Made by a program: the position numbers and the translations under genes
Shown: positions 63,725-64,000 of the stretch, in pieces
Layout of the letters: each line of letters begins with the position of its first letter
Numbering within the stretch: the first letter of the stretch is position 1
DNA from: an uncultured Eubacteriales bacterium
Lineage (GTDB): Bacteria > Bacillota > Clostridia > Oscillospirales > Oscillospiraceae
Direction of reading: 5' to 3'
DNA: 64,000 bases
NCBI GenBank assembly: GCA_900543625.1
Contig: UQSF01000010.1
Coordinates: 1-64,000 of the forward strand
Notes under the pieces: model-generated
The model's database searches: none
What the model was told of the DNA's origin: nothing
What the model saw: only the letters and a program-made list of their open reading frames with translations

Positions 63725-64000
63725 TTATGCCTTGGCGACGGCCGCGCGCAGCGCGTCGACGCGGTCGGTGTCCTCCCAGCGGACGCCGAGCTCCTCGCGG
63801 CCCATGTGGCCATAGGCGGCGAGCTGGCGATAGATCGGGCGGGACAGCTCGAGGTCGCGGATGATGGCCGTCGGGCGCAGATCAAACACCTGCTGCACGG
63901 CCGCGGCGATCTGCGCATCCGGCACGGTGCCCGTGCCCTGTGTGTCGACGAACACACTCACAGGTTCGGCCACGCCGATGGCGTAGGCCAGCTGCACGAG
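63725..64000 (-). CDS. metK: S-adenosylmethionine synthetase, C-terminal part (cut by window)
   Basis: Only the last 91 codons are in the window. They contain LAYAIGVAEPVSVFVDTQGTG and FDLRPTAIIRDLELSRPIYRQLAAYGHMGRE, which are typical of the MetK C-terminal domain. The enzyme makes SAM from methionine and ATP. The 5' end lies beyond the right edge; the stop is 11 bp from the shared terminator. Confidence 0.95.
   Translation of the reverse strand, partial: LVQLAYAIGVAEPVSVFVDTQGTGTVPDAQIAAAVQQVFDLRPTAIIRDLELSRPIYRQLAAYGHMGREELGVRWEDTDRVDALRAAVAKA

Overview
The window looks like chromosomal DNA from a GC-rich, anaerobic, endospore-forming member of the Clostridia; an Oscillospiraceae/Ruminococcaceae-like genome is my best guess. 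Sporulation is shown by spoIIR, spoIIP and a SleB/CwlJ-type hydrolase. Anaerobic life is shown by the NfnAB-type ferredoxin/NAD(P) pair, a reverse rubrerythrin with rubredoxin and a PerR-like regulator, a 2-hydroxyacyl-CoA dehydratase pair, and phosphoketolase. I see no rRNA, tRNA, transposase, phage or CRISPR sequence. Bases 1-12 match the end of an Illumina adapter, so the left edge is probably the end of a short-read contig.

Layout. 13-5061 (minus): one run of folD (cut), fchA, a YigZ/IMPACT protein, hflX, a DMT transporter and a secreted MBL-fold protein. 5239-12167 (minus): the F-type ATP synthase operon, I-a-c-b-(b'-delta-alpha)-gamma-beta-epsilon, in which b', the delta C-terminal domain and alpha are one 748-residue frame. 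12465-15284 (plus): apgM, ispE, spoIIR. 15349-22922 (minus): a small membrane protein, a uridine-kinase-like protein, hemZ, a frameshifted membrane protein and pyruvate carboxylase. 23163-29735: thiN, a PHP phosphoesterase, a TIR-TM-LRR protein, a LysR regulator and three membrane proteins. 30065-35268: the dehydratase pair (minus), a small operon with a DUF1653 protein (plus), and an ABC exporter (minus). 35415-36894 (plus): a VanY-type carboxypeptidase, a 24-residue peptide unit and a cupin. 36984-47031 (minus): nfnB/nfnA, phosphoketolase, two flavoproteins, MarR, DUF308, LUD. 47181-49835 (plus): a PAP2 phosphatase and a pseudokinase-TM-C-type-lectin protein. 49891-53481 (minus): TM2 protein, rubredoxin, reverse rubrerythrin, PerR-like, CBS protein, spoIIP. 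53592-56368 (plus): TSCPD protein, SleB-type hydrolase, rsmG. 56450-58656 (minus): threonine aldolase, a structured RNA candidate, DUF1292, a secreted protein. 58859-63676 (plus): PBP1A, a small conserved protein, an SH3b/NlpC-P60 hydrolase and a YARHG protein. metK is cut at the right edge.

Most of this is core metabolism and cell envelope. The points that stand out are the b'-delta-alpha fusion; a FolD that lacks two catalytic residues next to a cyclohydrolase-family FchA; a c subunit with Na+-type ligands; two receptor-like proteins (TIR inside/LRR outside, pseudokinase inside/C-type lectin outside); and a three-copy intergenic element of about 200 bp with compensating stem changes, always downstream of a gene, in that gene's orientation, and close to terminator hairpins.
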